A stretch of 64,000 bases of DNA from Butyrivibrio proteoclasticus B316 (GCF_000145035.1 NC_014387.1:2780001-2844000); one strand, 5' to 3'. Counted from the stretch's first letter, positions 42,839-52,696 are shown. Translations and numbers: made by a program. Notes: generated by a model from the letters alone, not told the origin.

Positions 42839-43942
42839 TTATTCAAAATACTCTTTGATCTGTTTCTCCAAAGATTCGGTGCCATGGCCGTTTAAATAGC
42901 CATCTGTCCATTCCACAGTCTTCTTAACTGCCATATCAATATCCCACTTTGGAGCCCAATTAAGTCTACTCTTTATTTTGGAGCAGTCAAGTTTAAGATA
43001 GTTAGCTTCGTGAGGTCCGCCATCTGACTGAATATTTATCAGCAGCTCCTTCCTGTTACCATCAAGATGAGCATTCCACTCATCAGCAAATGCCGAAGCA
43101 ATTCTATATGCAGTTACTGCATCACTCTCATTTGGTCCTACATTATAAAAGCCAGCCTTGGAATAGTCCTCATACTGAAGCTCAGCTATCAAAAGATATG
43201 CTGAAAGAGCTTCAAGTACATGCTGGAAAGGCCTTGTAGAATCAGGATTTCTAAGGACTATTTTTTCTCCTGCCCTGGCGGCTCTTACGCAGTCCGGAAC
43301 AATCCTGTCCTTGGCAAAATCGCCTCCTCCAATTACATTGCCTGCTCTGGCGGTAGATACTGCTATCTTTCTGTCTCTGAAAAAAGAATTGATATATGAA
43401 TGAGTCACAAGCTCAGAGCATGACTTACTGTTCGAATATGGATCATATCCGTCAAGCTTCTCATCTTCACGGTATCCCCATTCCCATTCATTATTCTGAT
43501 AAACCTTATCTGTTGTGATGTTTAAAAAAGATCTGACAGTGTCAGATGTGCGAACGCACTCACAGATATTAACTGTACCCATGACATTAGTTTCATAAGT
43601 ATATCTGGGACTCTGATAGCTGTCCCTTACTATAGGCTGGGCAGCTAAATGAAATACTATCTCAGGTCTTGCCTCGTCAAAAAACTCTTTTAACCTGGCA
43701 AAATCTCTGATATCAGCTATGCATGAATGTATCTGACTATCAACACCGGAAATGTCGTACAGATTCTCACTTACTTCTTTTTCCTGATAATCTTTGGAAA
43801 AAATATCTTCGTTAACTCCGGGTTTTAATGAATATCCATACACCTCTGCGCCAGCCATGACCAGCGCTTTGGTAAGCCATGTTCCTTTAAAGCCGGTATG
43901 GCCGGTAATAAATACTCTCTTTCCCTTATAAAAATCAAGCAT
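42839..43942 (-). CDS. rfbG: CDP-glucose 4,6-dehydratase
   Basis: Makes CDP-4-keto-6-deoxyglucose, the substrate of RfbH. NAD-binding GHTGFKGTWL at residues 14-23, HLAAQPIVRDSYQSP, YETNVMGT, STDKVYQN-type segment (ITTDKVYQN), YDPYSNSKSC and TARAGNVIGGGD are the family's signature segments. ATG 43942 follows AGGAGATTTTTA; an ATG 15 bases upstream is less likely. The glycosyltransferase gene ahead of it probably ends only 15 bp away if its frameshift is corrected. Confidence 0.95.
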   Translation of the reverse strand: MLDFYKGKRVFITGHTGFKGTWLTKALVMAGAEVYGYSLKPGVNEDIFSKDYQEKEVSENLYDISGVDSQIHSCIADIRDFARLKEFFDEARPEIVFHLAAQPIVRDSYQSPRYTYETNVMGTVNICECVRTSDTVRSFLNITTDKVYQNNEWEWGYREDEKLDGYDPYSNSKSCSELVTHSYINSFFRDRKIAVSTARAGNVIGGGDFAKDRIVPDCVRAARAGEKIVLRNPDSTRPFQHVLEALSAYLLIAELQYEDYSKAGFYNVGPNESDAVTAYRIASAFADEWNAHLDGNRKELLINIQSDGGPHEANYLKLDCSKIKSRLNWAPKWDIDMAVKKTVEWTDGYLNGHGTESLEKQIKEYFE

Positions 43943-43996
43943 TAAAAATCTCCTCATTATTCCTCATTTAAGACATCAGAGGCTTCTCTCTCGTAG

Positions 43997-44980
43997 TCAA
44001 GAGCCTTGTTCTTCATTGCCGAGTTCTCTATAGCACTTGGCAATAGCAAGTCTTGGAAGCTCTCTGCTCTTTCTAATATCCAGAATGCTGCTGCACTCAT
44101 AAGCTGCGTTATAATACCACACAATCGCCTCATCAAGGTCCTTCTTGTTGTAGTAATAATTGCCTAGCTCATAGCACATCTCACTGGACATTTCAGTGAT
44201 GGCATCCTTAAGTGAGTATTTTAACATCGCATCGGCATCTTTTTCAAGCACAGCAACATGGGCCAGTACGCAGCTGGCTTCCTTTATCTCATCAAGGCTT
44301 CTGTTATTATCAAGCGTTGCCTCTGTAAAAAACTCTTTTGCATTCAGGAAATCTTCATCAGATCCCGCAAGAAACAATTCTCTTGCATACATTCCAAGAA
44401 GTCTTCTGGAAATTCGTCTGCCTTCTCTTACGGCATTTCTAAAAGTCTCCAGGTCCCTTCCGGAATGGTTTTCTCTGGGATTGTGGATTATCTCGATATC
44501 GCTATCGCACACAACAGGTTCTAACAAAACCTGTTCATGAATAGGATCAACCCATACAAATTCACGGATTCTCTTAAACAGCTTGGGGCGCAGCTCTCTG
44601 TCATAATTATAGACCGTCCTGAATGCCAACTGATTACAATAGTACATCTGAACTATATCAACGTTGAGCTCGTCAATATCTTCTTTGAGCTTGATGAAAC
44701 GTTCCCTGTTATCTTCATCTATCTCTTCATCAGCGTCAGCAGAGTATATATAGTCACATTTAGCAAGCGAAAAAGCATAATTTCTGGCTTCACTAAAATC
44801 CCCTGTCCAATTGAAATTGTAGACCTGGGCACCCTTATCCTTGGCAATCTGAATAGTATTATCCGTAGAGCCTGTGTCAACGACAATCATCTCATCAACA
44901 ATTCCTTTTAGAGAATCAAGACATTTTCCAAGGCAAGCTTCTTCATTTTTAACGATCATACATAAAATGATAGTAATCAC
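43997..44980 (-). CDS. Glycosyltransferase family 2 with TPR-like C terminus, possible late frameshift
   Basis: The GT-A domain opens IILCMIVKNEEACLGKCLDSL, DEMIVVDTGSTDNT and carries YIYSADADEEID, typical of SunS/glycan-type GT2 enzymes. The last 150 residues form TPR-like helices (MCYELGNYYYNKKDLDEAIVWYYN). The start is GTG 44980, eight bases after AGGAGG. The frame ends ...NEEQGS. Shifting by one frame near 44003 continues with KALDYEREASDVLNEE to a TAA at 43957-43959, 15 bp before rfbG, which fits better. A one-base error or a recent frameshift is likely. Confidence 0.85.
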   Translation of the reverse strand: MITIILCMIVKNEEACLGKCLDSLKGIVDEMIVVDTGSTDNTIQIAKDKGAQVYNFNWTGDFSEARNYAFSLAKCDYIYSADADEEIDEDNRERFIKLKEDIDELNVDIVQMYYCNQLAFRTVYNYDRELRPKLFKRIREFVWVDPIHEQVLLEPVVCDSDIEIIHNPRENHSGRDLETFRNAVREGRRISRRLLGMYARELFLAGSDEDFLNAKEFFTEATLDNNRSLDEIKEASCVLAHVAVLEKDADAMLKYSLKDAITEMSSEMCYELGNYYYNKKDLDEAIVWYYNAAYECSSILDIRKSRELPRLAIAKCYRELGNEEQGS

Positions 44981-45230
44981 ATCGCACCTCCTGCTAGGGA
45001 CATCCAAACGCTGAATTTCAAACTGCTCATACGCACATGAATACATATTAATGTTATCGTTTTAATGATATTTTTTCAACTAGTAACTAAGTATTCACTT
45101 TTTGTCACAAACGTGCGAAAATGTCATAGACTATTGAATTTCCGAGGGCATTCAATATTCTATAGAAATTAAGATTTCTTTTTGATTTCGGGCAAGTAAT
45201 ATAAGTATGATCCCATAAGGTGGTTAATAT

Positions 45231-46296
45231 ATGAGCAGAATTATCAGATATGGATTAGTTATATCCTCAATAATAATTTGTATATGTGCAGCTTGTGGCT
45301 GCAGTTTTCAGTCAGATAATGCGGTTGCGTCAGTTCCTCCCTTTGACGGGAAGGATTATCTTGTCATATCTTCAATGACAGCTGCAGGAGAAAATCCCAA
45401 AGAGTATGCAAGAAACTATGAACCAATCAAAAATTTTGATACCAAGCTGAGCGTTCCAACATATATTTCAAAGTTTGGGGACTACTGGTTTATCGTTGAC
45501 TGCTACCACAACAGGATCATCTACTCTGATAACCTTGGGGCTCCGCTCACAGACTGGTACATCATGACATCAGATGTCACACAGCCGCACACTATAGCCA
45601 GCAACGGAAAAGTTTATATGTGTGATGATACAGAAAATAACAGAGTCGTTATCTTTGAGATGGTAGATGGCAAGTTCATTAACACACAGACAATCTACAA
45701 CATCGGAAACCGCCCTCATTACACAGTATATGATAAGGCAACCGATACCTTTTATGTATGGAGTTCTACAACAGGTGAGCTTTACTGCATCAGGCAGGAA
45801 GCGGATTCCAGCAGAATGTATATAACAGATATCAGAAAGATTTCTATTCTTGATGGCATTTACGTTAGATCTTTTTCCATAATAGATGGTGATATTTACT
45901 TTGTATCAGGTGTTTCAGATGAGGGTCTTCCAGCCAAGATCTACTGCTGCGACCTGGATACTCTGGAAGTTAAAAAGAGCTATGACGTTCCTGATAATCT
46001 GGCCGGAATGGTTCAGATCACAAAGATAGACGATTACTACTACTTCTCAACATCAACTGATCTCAGCGGAAACCAGAACGTAGCTACGATCGTAAGAGCA
46101 CATGACATAGATGACCTCAAATCAGGAAACTATGAAGATATCTACAGTAAATACTTTGTGGGTGGTGGAACTCCTTACTACATTTCAAACGTAGACGACA
46201 CCTACTTCCTCACAGAGCACAGACTCACAGGACCACCAGATCTGGAGCTTCAAGGTAAAGGACAACAAAATCGTAGATGTCCAGACCATCTACTAA
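45231..46296 (+). CDS. Hypothetical lipoprotein, possibly beta-propeller, with a late frameshift
   Basis: A signal of about 22 residues ends in a lipobox (ICICAACG). The rest is rich in short beta-strand repeats (VPTYISKFGDYWFIVDCYHNR, YDKATDTFYVWSS, KIYCCDLDTLEVKKSY) that suggest a propeller. The continuous frame runs to 46427 and overlaps the convergent DUF4129 gene. After 46233 a different frame gives HQIWSFKVKDNKIVDVQTIY and a stop at 46294-46296, which looks authentic. A single extra base near 46231-46237 would explain this. AAGGTGG precedes the ATG. Function unknown. Confidence 0.75.
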
Positions 46297-46351
46297 CTTA
46301 TCGCCCACCATCCGCAATGATGGTCTGGAGGCTACGAGGCGGTGGTCATGA

Positions 46352-47626
46352 CTACCTGCAGATTTTCTTCATGGTCTGGAGGTCTGCCTGTGTAATCTCG
46401 TTGGAGCTGTATCTGGCCTTTTCATAGAGCTTGTAGGCTGATGCTTCTCTTTCGGAAATTATTTTCTCTTCCATTTCAAGAGGTGTATCGGAGCCATTTA
46501 TATCATTAAGGCCACGATTTTTTTCTATATAGCGGGTAAAGAGCAGTCTGATCCTGCCGGAAGGTGACAACCTGTCCCTTATTCTCATGCGGCTACTGTC
46601 ACTACCTGAAATGACTTTTGAAGGTACGGACCAGGGGCTTAAATACTCTATCTTATCTCTTGCCAGTCTGTCTTTTATATTATTCCTCGAAGAATTAAAC
46701 AGTTTATAAAACTCTTTTATCATCATTACGAACAGGATGATCACTCCGATTGTCACTACTATCGCAACAATCCAGAACAGTATCTGCCATAGGGTATGCC
46801 AGATTGAATTATCCACATACTCTTCAGGGGTAAACATTCCGCCACCGCTGCTCATTGCAGTTTCCGGAACATCATATTCTTCCTGAGACTCGAATTTAAG
46901 AAAAGAGAAAACAAAACGAAGCAGCGCAGATATGCCGGCTTTGAGCACTGCCATAACTTCTCTTCCGTAATCAATTAAAGTGCATGTAAGCATAAGCACA
47001 AATGCCACAGCAAGAGACAGCTTCAGCATTAGGCCGTTAGTTCTTTTAATAGAATCATAGGGAATAAAATCTCTGTCCTTGAAGGTTACAAGAGCGCCAA
47101 TAGTCTGCCTTGCATTGTAAAAGATAATACAAAGTATCCCCCAGATCACCTCAGAAAAAAGAACAAAAACAGTTGCCGTTTTCTCACCGGTGATAAGGCA
47201 TAAAAGGTACAAGCCGATAAATAAAAAGCCCTCAAAAATAGTCGGATAAAAACGTCCCTTTCCATCAAGTCTTGCATAAATAGCAATTATCGTAATAATG
47301 ATTATCGCCATAATGTGCATAACTTGTATTACACTGGTCAAATAAACCCCGGCAAAGAAATCCCCTGCAAGTAATCTGTGATTTCCGGAAAAAGAAATAT
47401 AGCTGCAAAGAGCCATTGCCAGTCCGTGCGCAGCAAGAAAGGCCACAAGATTGTTTACAAATGCAGAAATAGCTTCGGAAAAAAGCACAAAAAGTGCAAG
47501 TGTAACATTAACTACGGCTATTGCGGGAACTTTTTTGAGCTGCATAGTCATAAGTGCCACAGTCGCTATTACAGTAACTATCAGTATATTATTGATTATC
47601 CGCAGTATTTCTATTCTCTTATGCAT
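46352..47626 (-). CDS. DUF4129-type membrane protein of the moxR operon
   Basis: A polytopic protein with about seven membrane helices in residues 10-235, one more helix near 300-325, then a cytoplasmic C-terminal region of about 110 residues ending PLEMEEKIISEREASAYKLYEKARYSS, the DUF4129-like segment. ATG 47626 follows TTGAGGAAAAT; the longer frame upstream reads through repeats. It is third in a moxR-DUF58-DUF4129 order seen in many bacteria, where a transglutaminase-like or DUF4129 protein completes the set. Confidence 0.82.
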   Translation of the reverse strand: MHKRIEILRIINNILIVTVIATVALMTMQLKKVPAIAVVNVTLALFVLFSEAISAFVNNLVAFLAAHGLAMALCSYISFSGNHRLLAGDFFAGVYLTSVIQVMHIMAIIIITIIAIYARLDGKGRFYPTIFEGFLFIGLYLLCLITGEKTATVFVLFSEVIWGILCIIFYNARQTIGALVTFKDRDFIPYDSIKRTNGLMLKLSLAVAFVLMLTCTLIDYGREVMAVLKAGISALLRFVFSFLKFESQEEYDVPETAMSSGGGMFTPEEYVDNSIWHTLWQILFWIVAIVVTIGVIILFVMMIKEFYKLFNSSRNNIKDRLARDKIEYLSPWSVPSKVISGSDSSRMRIRDRLSPSGRIRLLFTRYIEKNRGLNDINGSDTPLEMEEKIISEREASAYKLYEKARYSSNEITQADLQTMKKICR

Positions 47627-47639
47627 ATTTTCCTCAAAC

Positions 47640-47782
47640 AAGAAAGCATGTTGCTTGCAACATGCTCGCGCCGAGCGCGGTTGCATTTATGCAACATTTA
47701 CCTATCGCGCGAGTGCGCATCCATAGCGGAGCGTTTTTTATGATATAGGAATTTCGGAGAAATTTCCTATATCATAAAAACT
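47640..47782. repeat. Cluster of palindromes between the DUF58 and DUF4129 genes
   Basis: Three near-perfect hairpins occur in 140 bp: gcatgttgc-tt-gcaacatgc (47646-47665), gttgcat-tt-atgcaac (47680-47695) and a 17-bp stem tttttatgatataggaa/ttcctatatcataaaaa (47735-47780), with a GC-rich stretch of gcgc words between. The style recalls dispersed palindromic repeats. It interrupts an operon otherwise spaced by about 25 bp. Confidence 0.7.
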
Positions 47783-47786
47783 AATC

Positions 47787-48917
47787 TCACAGATAACTAT
47801 CGTGCATTATCTTAACAAAGCTAATCCTTGAATCATCAGGTGCTCTCATATCCATACTCTTAGTCAAAGGACATATCCACACAAGTTTTCCCTTTTCATC
47901 GCACAACTCCCTGGAAGCCTTTACCACGCCATCTCTTCTGCTGGTTGATATCAGGCAGTAAACAACCTGTGCATTTCTTCCGCCATGAAGCTCATCCCTG
48001 ACCAAAGCCTCTATATCTCCGGTCTCCTTAGTAAGATCAATCCTTGAAAGAGCTCTGCAAAAGTTCCTGTTATGGTCCATGGAAGATCCTGACTCCAGTC
48101 TGATCATTTCCCCCGTGACCTTATCCTTACCATTAGTCAAAAGAGATACCGGAATTCCCGACTGAATAAATTTAAGAGCAAGAGTTCTTGTTATTCTGAT
48201 ACAGTCCTCAATAAGCTCTATCTCAAACAGGATTCCCGGTTCTTCCACATTAAGAACAAGCACGATCTCCGGACTTGAAGTATAATCGTGGAGATTAACC
48301 TTCATCGCACCGGTTTTGGCACTTGCCTTCCAGTTAATATCAGACATCTGGTCTGTTGGAGCGTAATCACGAATTCCTCTGAAAGTAAAATTGTCCTCAT
48401 ACAGAAACCTTCTGGACTGAACTTCTCCCATCAGCTGCTGAAAAGGAACATCTATCTTATCCGTCGGCATAAGTCTGGGATACACATACATACTGGTACT
48501 CTGTTTTCTGTCAGCGTAGTGGATATCCGGGCTAAAAAGATCCGATGCCACAAGTGAAGTCTGCAAAATATTGTAGAAACCTCTTTTCCTGCAATCCATC
48601 AAAAGATTTCTGGTTATCTTCTCATAGAATCGCAAGCTGAATACATCTATTACATTAACTCTGTCAGTTACAGATGCATTAGTCGTATCCTTAAAAAACA
48701 GTCCCACATCAGTCTGAAAGTTCACCTGTAGTATATGAAGCGGTATGAAATTTCTATTGGTTATGACTTCTGTAAGTGAAGCCTCATCTCCCTCTGAAAC
48801 TGCCTCCTGGTCAAAGCTAAGTTCTGCCATCAGCCCTCTCTGCCAGTACCTGTTAAAGATGCGGCGCTGCGCCATATACAAAAGAAATAACACTATGGGT
48901 ATCAATATTATTGGCAT
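47787..48917 (-). CDS. DUF58 domain protein
   Basis: Residues 1-20 include a membrane segment (IILIPIVLFLLYMAQRRIF). The DUF58 core motif is at YEDNFTFRGIRDYAPTDQMSDINWKASAKTG, written here from residues near 193-223, with the family's R-x-Y-x-x-D-x-x-x-x-I-x-W pattern. DUF58 proteins act with MoxR ATPases, often as substrates for chaperone-like activation, and have a VWA-like fold. The moxR gene is 25 bp upstream. Confidence 0.92.
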   Translation of the reverse strand: MPIILIPIVLFLLYMAQRRIFNRYWQRGLMAELSFDQEAVSEGDEASLTEVITNRNFIPLHILQVNFQTDVGLFFKDTTNASVTDRVNVIDVFSLRFYEKITRNLLMDCRKRGFYNILQTSLVASDLFSPDIHYADRKQSTSMYVYPRLMPTDKIDVPFQQLMGEVQSRRFLYEDNFTFRGIRDYAPTDQMSDINWKASAKTGAMKVNLHDYTSSPEIVLVLNVEEPGILFEIELIEDCIRITRTLALKFIQSGIPVSLLTNGKDKVTGEMIRLESGSSMDHNRNFCRALSRIDLTKETGDIEALVRDELHGGRNAQVVYCLISTSRRDGVVKASRELCDEKGKLVWICPLTKSMDMRAPDDSRISFVKIMHDSYL

Positions 48918-48942
48918 TGTAATTTCCGTCCGTAATCAGTAT

Positions 48943-49890
48943 TTATCGGGAAATAGTACTTTCTGTCGGCACAGGAACTTCTGCCAGAATTTCTTCAATT
49001 ATGCTCTTAGCATTTCCCGAAGCGCCATAGCCTCCGTTTAGTATAAGGCGATGAGCCAGGACCGGAACAGCCAGAGTCTTGATATCCTCCGGTGTCACAT
49101 AATCCCTGTCATTTGCATATGCTAAAACCTTGGCGCAATACAAGAGAGCCAGGCTTCCTCTTGGGCTTACACCGGAATTAACATCTGTTCTGTTTCTTGT
49201 CGCATCTATAATGTCAGTAATATATGCCATAAGATCAGGATGAACCTCAACCTTCATAGCCTTTTTTCTCATCACTGCAATATCTTCCGTTGTCACGACA
49301 GCTCCAAGTTCATCAAGTTTCTCAGACTTGTTTCCTTCCTGAAATCTCTTCAGTATTTCAAGCTCCTGTTCTTTGCCAGGAAATCCCATAGAAAGCTTCA
49401 TGACAAATCTGTCCAGCTGAGCCTCCGGGAGAGGAAAGGTTCCACTGGTCTCAATCGGATTCTGGGTAGCTATTACAAAAAACGGCTCCTCCAGTTTTCT
49501 GGTCACACCATCAATAGTAACCTGTCTCTCCTCCATACACTCAAGGAGTCCTGCCTGAGTTCTGGGAGTTGCCCTGTTGATCTCATCTGCGAGAAGAATG
49601 TTACAAAAAACAGGTCCCGGATTAAAAACAAACTCCCCCTTGCCTGCCTGATAAACATTAAGACCTGTGATATCAGAAGGTAAAAGATCTGGTGTGAACT
49701 GTATTCTGTTATAAGTACCTGTGGTAGATTTCGAAAGTGCCTTGGCAAGCATAGTTTTTCCGGTTCCCGGAACGTCCTCTAAAAGGACATGTCCGCCGGC
49801 AACCATAGCACATATAGTTAAAAGAACTGTCTCATCCTTTCCGACAATGATTTTAGAAATGTTAGAACATACTTCTTTTATTTTATTCAT
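48943..49890 (-). CDS. MoxR family AAA+ ATPase
   Basis: Walker A VPGTGKTMLAKAL near residues 40-53, Walker B-type LLADEINRATPR, sensor ATQNPIETSGTFPLPEAQ (as two pieces) and the arginine-finger region are intact. Length 315 is normal. MoxR ATPases act as chaperones for VWA or DUF58 partners. It is the first gene of the moxR-DUF58-DUF4129 operon, divergent from the diguanylate cyclase gene. Confidence 0.95.
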   Translation of the reverse strand: MNKIKEVCSNISKIIVGKDETVLLTICAMVAGGHVLLEDVPGTGKTMLAKALSKSTTGTYNRIQFTPDLLPSDITGLNVYQAGKGEFVFNPGPVFCNILLADEINRATPRTQAGLLECMEERQVTIDGVTRKLEEPFFVIATQNPIETSGTFPLPEAQLDRFVMKLSMGFPGKEQELEILKRFQEGNKSEKLDELGAVVTTEDIAVMRKKAMKVEVHPDLMAYITDIIDATRNRTDVNSGVSPRGSLALLYCAKVLAYANDRDYVTPEDIKTLAVPVLAHRLILNGGYGASGNAKSIIEEILAEVPVPTESTISR

Positions 49891-50064
49891 TTTTTATCCC
49901 CGATTTTTTTGTATTCCCACAACTTTTTTGCAACCGTTTTCATGCCCTGTTTAAGGCACATGCTCCATCTTTTGAGCGGTGACTATATATAATCATACCC
50001 CAATTAATCTTTTTTTTACACTTCCTTTATTTCATTTTTATTAGTACAATATATAGTGAACGAC

Positions 50065-50090
50065 GTCACTGTCAGATTTATGTCAGTGAC
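50065..50090. promoter_or_regulatory. Palindrome in the leader of the diguanylate cyclase gene
   Basis: gtcactg and cagtgac flank a 12-base interval that itself repeats tgtca. The site lies 15 bases before the GTG/ATG start region of the gene and might be an operator or an mRNA hairpin near the ribosome site. Confidence 0.4.
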
Positions 50091-50104
50091 TTGAGGGGTG
50101 GATA

Positions 50105-51187
50105 ATGAGAATATTAACAAATGCCAGGACGTTAATCGACCTTTATAAAGATTACCGTTCTATGGATGATGAAGATCGCGCGGACTTTTATAAGTCCAAG
50201 TGTGATTATTATCAGAACTATGTAGGAATCAGCCTTGTGGCCGGAGTCCTCGCTTCGATTACTTATATAGTCTCTGACTATCTTTTAAACGGATCTTTTT
50301 TACCAACCTTAATTCCCAGATTATCTGCATTATTGGCTCTTGCAATCTTTTTTATCATAACTCATTTCTTCAAAAAACGGGAAATTGTTGTCTTCATGGA
50401 CTTTTTACTTGCTCACTGCATAGTGCTTGCAACAATTTGGGCAATTTACCATTTGGATGACAGAATACATGCAAGTGAAGGTTTCATTATCATGAATGTA
50501 ATGTTCATGACAGTGGGATTTGTCGCAAGACCAAGGGAAACTCTACTTTCTTCGGTTGTATTCATTTTAGAAATACTTATTTCAAATACCTTTAACCACT
50601 ATTCAAATCTGGACATAATACTTGCACTCCAGCTTCCGCTGATGGTTGCCGTATTTGTATCCCATGCTCTACTAATGCTCTTTTATCTTGATCACTATCG
50701 TACGCGCCAGGAACTGGAGCTTGCCATGATCACCGATCCGCTAACTCAGGTTTACAACAGGCATCTCCTTGAAAAAATAATCACCAAGAATGCGCTGAAA
50801 GATATAGCAGGGCCTGTAGCTATTGCCATGCTTGATATTGATCATTTTAAGCAGGTAAATGATGAGCATGGTCACTACACCGGAGATCTTACTCTATTGT
50901 ACATTGGTCAGAAGCTTGCAAAAGGTACTCACGAAGATGACTACGTAATCAGATATGGAGGAGAAGAATTTGTCATTATCCTCAAAAACTGTGATGTAAA
51001 CAATGCCTGCGCCCGAATGGAACAGTTCAGACGCGACATTGAATCCGCAACCGACACACCTGTTCCATTTACAATTTCTGTTGGTGTATCCAGATACACC
51101 GGTGACTTTAGTAAATCTATACAGAACGTTGATCACGCGTTATATAAAGCCAAAAACACTGGCAGAAACAAAGTTGTAGTTGTTTAA
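50105..51187 (+). CDS. Membrane-bound diguanylate cyclase (GGDEF)
   Basis: Six hydrophobic segments in residues about 40-195 precede a GGDEF domain that starts DPLTQVYNRHLLE (211) and carries the active-site YGGEEF at 284-289. Metal-binding DIDHFKQVND is at 244-253. The product should be c-di-GMP. The inhibitory I-site RxxD is not present (HEDD in its place), so feedback inhibition may be missing. GAGGGGTGGATA precedes the ATG. It is monocistronic and ends at a strong terminator. Confidence 0.95.
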   Translation: MRILTNARTLIDLYKDYRSMDDEDRADFYKSKCDYYQNYVGISLVAGVLASITYIVSDYLLNGSFLPTLIPRLSALLALAIFFIITHFFKKREIVVFMDFLLAHCIVLATIWAIYHLDDRIHASEGFIIMNVMFMTVGFVARPRETLLSSVVFILEILISNTFNHYSNLDIILALQLPLMVAVFVSHALLMLFYLDHYRTRQELELAMITDPLTQVYNRHLLEKIITKNALKDIAGPVAIAMLDIDHFKQVNDEHGHYTGDLTLLYIGQKLAKGTHEDDYVIRYGGEEFVIILKNCDVNNACARMEQFRRDIESATDTPVPFTISVGVSRYTGDFSKSIQNVDHALYKAKNTGRNKVVVV

Positions 51188-51194
51188 AAAACAG

Positions 51195-51234
51195 TAAAAA
51201 AATCCTGCAGGAATTTACCCTGCAGGATTTTTTA
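51195..51234. terminator. Bidirectional terminator between diguanylate cyclase and GH43 genes
   Basis: aaaaaatcctgcagg and cctgcaggatttttt pair around a 6-base loop, with A and T runs on both sides, serving both convergent genes. Confidence 0.93.
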
Positions 51235-51236
51235 AT

Positions 51237-52319
51237 TCAGTTTATCTTTTCAACCCCATCACATTTCGGTATTGGATTTATTGTTCCATCCTCATTATAT
51301 GTGAACTCTGCTACGCATACGCTTCTGTGGAAAAGGCTTCCTCCCGGAAGATCTCCTGTATGGTAAAAGAGATATGAATGTCCCTTAAAATCTGCAATTC
51401 CCGGATGGTTTGTAAATACTCCGCCTTCCTCAGTCATAAGTACTCCGCCATATTTCCATGGACCTGTTGGAGAATCTGATGTTGAATAAGCCAGATGTTC
51501 ATTCTGTTTACCAACGCCAAACGCAGCATAAACCATGTAATAGAGGTCATTTCTCTTATAGAACCATGGTCCTTCGCCGTAAGATGTTCCTGTATCATGA
51601 CTTCCCTTGGCAAAGGCTTCTTCTGTCATAGGAACCTTAACAATTCCAACTTCCTTGTCATAGGTGATCATATTTTCATTGAGAAGTACATATCTAAGTT
51701 CAGGATTTCCGAAGTATAGATAGGCCTGTCCATCATCATCTATAAACACTGTAGGATCAATATCGTTCCAGTCTCCTTCATCAACAAGAGGATATCCAAG
51801 ATCCTTAAATGGGCCTGTAGGGCTGTCTGAAATGCCAACAGCTATTGCCATTCCGCCATTTCTCTTGTGAACAGGGCAGTATAAATAGAACTTACCATTT
51901 CTCTCTACAGCCTGTGGAGCCCAGGCTCTTGCATCTGCCCAGCCTATATCATCCAGTGAAAAAATAGCCCCATGATCTGTCCAGTTAACCATATCTTTAG
52001 TGGAAAAGCAACGCCAGTCATTCATAGTGTAGAAATCATTTACAAGCTCATCTTCATCATGAGTTGTGTATAAATACAGTGTATCTCCATACACCATAGG
52101 TGCAGGGTCTGCTGTGTAAATATCCTTGATGATCGGATTTTTGTGAAATGTCTTTTCTTCTGTCATAGTTTCTGTCATAGTTATCTCCTTAGTTGTCTCT
52201 TTTAATCCCTGTACTATCTCATCTGATCTGGTATCAGTATCATTTATCTGTTTGTCAGTTCCGCACCCCATTTGCATTACAATGAGGCAAACAATAATGC
52301 TCGTATAAATCCTATGCAA
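51237..52319 (-). CDS. GH43 family glycoside hydrolase lipoprotein
   Basis: A signal with lipobox (IVMQMGC, Cys19) suggests a membrane-anchored exoenzyme. After a Thr/Glu-rich linker, the five-bladed propeller shows the GH43 catalytic triad: Asp71 in TADPAPMVY, Asp188 in [10 protein letters not shown] and Glu249 in YGEGPWFYK. This fits beta-xylosidase or alpha-arabinofuranosidase activity on xylan-type side chains; the exact specificity is not readable. The start is TTG 52319 after AAGGGG. It overlaps the last 43 bp of the gene upstream. Confidence 0.92.
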   Translation of the reverse strand: MHRIYTSIIVCLIVMQMGCGTDKQINDTDTRSDEIVQGLKETTKEITMTETMTEEKTFHKNPIIKDIYTADPAPMVYGDTLYLYTTHDEDELVNDFYTMNDWRCFSTKDMVNWTDHGAIFSLDDIGWADARAWAPQAVERNGKFYLYCPVHKRNGGMAIAVGISDSPTGPFKDLGYPLVDEGDWNDIDPTVFIDDDGQAYLYFGNPELRYVLLNENMITYDKEVGIVKVPMTEEAFAKGSHDTGTSYGEGPWFYKRNDLYYMVYAAFGVGKQNEHLAYSTSDSPTGPWKYGGVLMTEEGGVFTNHPGIADFKGHSYLFYHTGDLPGGSLFHRSVCVAEFTYNEDGTINPIPKCDGVEKIN

Positions 52320-52696
52320 AGCTGAATCCCCTTTGATAAAGCAAATATTATAATAAGTGCAGCAATAGTCATTCCCCAGAACTGAGCAACATTATACTTA
52401 AAGCTTTTCCAGCATTTGGATATTCTAAATAATGCAACCAGATAAAATGCCATAAACGGCAACATTACAAAAGAAAAATACGAATAAGAGCAGACAAATA
52501 ATATAAGCATTCCCACCATTGTTCCGCCCCATAGCTTCATAAGCGAATCCTTAGGATGGGTATCTGTAACTTCTGTAGTCCTCTCAGATATCTCATCTAC
52601 ATCCATGTATATCTTTTTGAAATTTATTGTAAATCTCCCTTCATAATCTTTGATTGCCTGTGCTTCATAGTCCAGGTCTTCTCCCCAGTTCCCCAT
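52277..52696 (-). CDS. Hypothetical small membrane protein
   Basis: A 139-residue protein with a polar N terminus of about 55 residues and two or three membrane helices (about 58-72, 76-91, 105-130). No family recognised. GAAGGAGC precedes the ATG. Its 3' end overlaps the GH43 start by 43 bp, which suggests translational coupling with the GH43 lipoprotein, though no functional link is visible. Confidence 0.7.
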   Translation of the reverse strand: MGNWGEDLDYEAQAIKDYEGRFTINFKKIYMDVDEISERTTEVTDTHPKDSLMKLWGGTMVGMLILFVCSYSYFSFVMLPFMAFYLVALFRISKCWKSFKYNVAQFWGMTIAALIIIFALSKGIQLCIGFIRALLFASL

